Shown here piece by piece: positions 63,810 through 64,000 of a DNA stretch of 64,000 nt. The translations under genes and the position numbers were made by a program. The stretch is from JBNKFV01 sp050290265 (GTDB taxonomy: Bacteria; Pseudomonadota; Gammaproteobacteria; Pseudomonadales; Cellvibrionaceae). The DNA lies in assembly GCA_050290265.1 (NCBI GenBank), contig JBNKHI010000011.1, positions 1 to 64,000 on the forward strand. The letters are read 5' to 3'. The notes beneath the pieces were generated by a model. It saw only the letters and a list, made by a program, of their open reading frames with translations, was not told the DNA's origin and searched no databases. Within the stretch, counting starts at the first letter, position 1. Every line of letters starts with the position of its first letter.

Positions 63810-64000
63810 TTAGATACCACCAAAGGAGTAACTAACCTTTAAACCCAAGGTGCGAGGGTTTGGACGAAGACGAATACCTGTTACCCCAAAGTTCTCCTGA
63901 GTACCCGTGTAATATTCTTCATCGGTTAAGTTTTGCACGTAGCCAACGATTTCCCACGCACCAACATCGTAGCCCGCACGCAAATTGAACTGATCGTAAT
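63810..64000 (-). CDS. TonB-dependent receptor, 3' end only
   Basis: Only the last 63 residues are in the window; the gene continues beyond position 64000. The frame reads YDQFNLRAGYDVGAWEIV, then GYVQNLTDEEYYTG, and ends LGLKVSYSFGGI. GYVQNLTDEEY is the usual late-barrel segment of TonB receptors. The stop codon TAA is at 63810-63812. It probably imports the substrate used by the adjoining operon. Confidence 0.85.
   Translation of the reverse strand, partial: YDQFNLRAGYDVGAWEIVGYVQNLTDEEYYTGTQENFGVTGIRLRPNPRTLGLKVSYSFGGI

Overview
The window reads as a chromosomal segment of a free-living, probably marine gammaproteobacterium. It carries three TonB-dependent receptors, a ZnuD-like zinc receptor, a YfiR/GGDEF-EAL signalling module, cytochrome bd, MobA, TPMT, CbpA/CbpM, a sulfatase under a LacI-type regulator and an N-type ATPase operon. 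No rRNA, tRNA, CRISPR array, phage or insertion sequence was recognised. The genus cannot be set from this sequence alone; a marine heterotroph near the Cellvibrionales is a guess from gene content.

Layout. 0.2-3.9 kb: two half-size ABC exporters forming an asymmetric heterodimer. 4.0-6.9 kb: a Fur-like palindrome, then a porin, a periplasmic flavinylated FMN-binding protein and a PepSY-type membrane protein, which looks like an iron/electron-transfer unit. 7.0-8.5 kb: SelO. 8.7-11.3 kb: a small zinc-site protein and a ZnuD-like receptor. 11.4-14.4 kb: a GbsR/MarR regulator and CydAB. 14.7-22.4 kb: a hybrid sensor kinase, then an overlapping TonB receptor/YfiR/GGDEF-EAL set. 22.4-30.8 kb: mostly single housekeeping or stress genes (GNAT, SIMPL, MobA, DUF1838, DUF3617, TPMT, OsmC, YkvA, CbpM-CbpA, a small thioredoxin and a permease).

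31.1-34.4 kb: a divergent sulfatase/LacI pair with a perfect palindromic operator. 34.4-39.4 kb: an NrtS-like protein, a cupin, an NAD-dependent epimerase, DUF3237, a carotenoid-oxygenase-family enzyme and a MarR regulator; the last two genes share a candidate operator. 39.5-46.5 kb: a complete nine-gene N-ATPase operon (atpDCQRBEFAG). It sits directly downstream of a sulfide:quinone oxidoreductase, an RND pump with its adaptor, and a DUF2892 protein, whose promoter region has a perfect Anr/FNR box. 52.9-56.6 kb: acetate kinase and phosphoketolase. 56.7-57.5 kb: a decayed stretch with a SHOCT gene interrupted by TGA and a frameshifted LysR remnant.

57.6-64.0 kb: a periplasmic solute-binding-like protein, then a tight four-gene operon (DUF1684, YkvI-type transporter, glyoxalase-like protein, amidohydrolase) just downstream of the 3' end of a TonB-dependent receptor. 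This last set looks like an uptake and hydrolysis pathway for an unidentified small molecule.

Themes are metal handling (iron, zinc), respiration at low oxygen and sulfide tolerance (CydAB, SQR, Anr box, N-ATPase), and several small catabolic units each with its own regulator. Functions rest on motifs read by eye; no database search was run.
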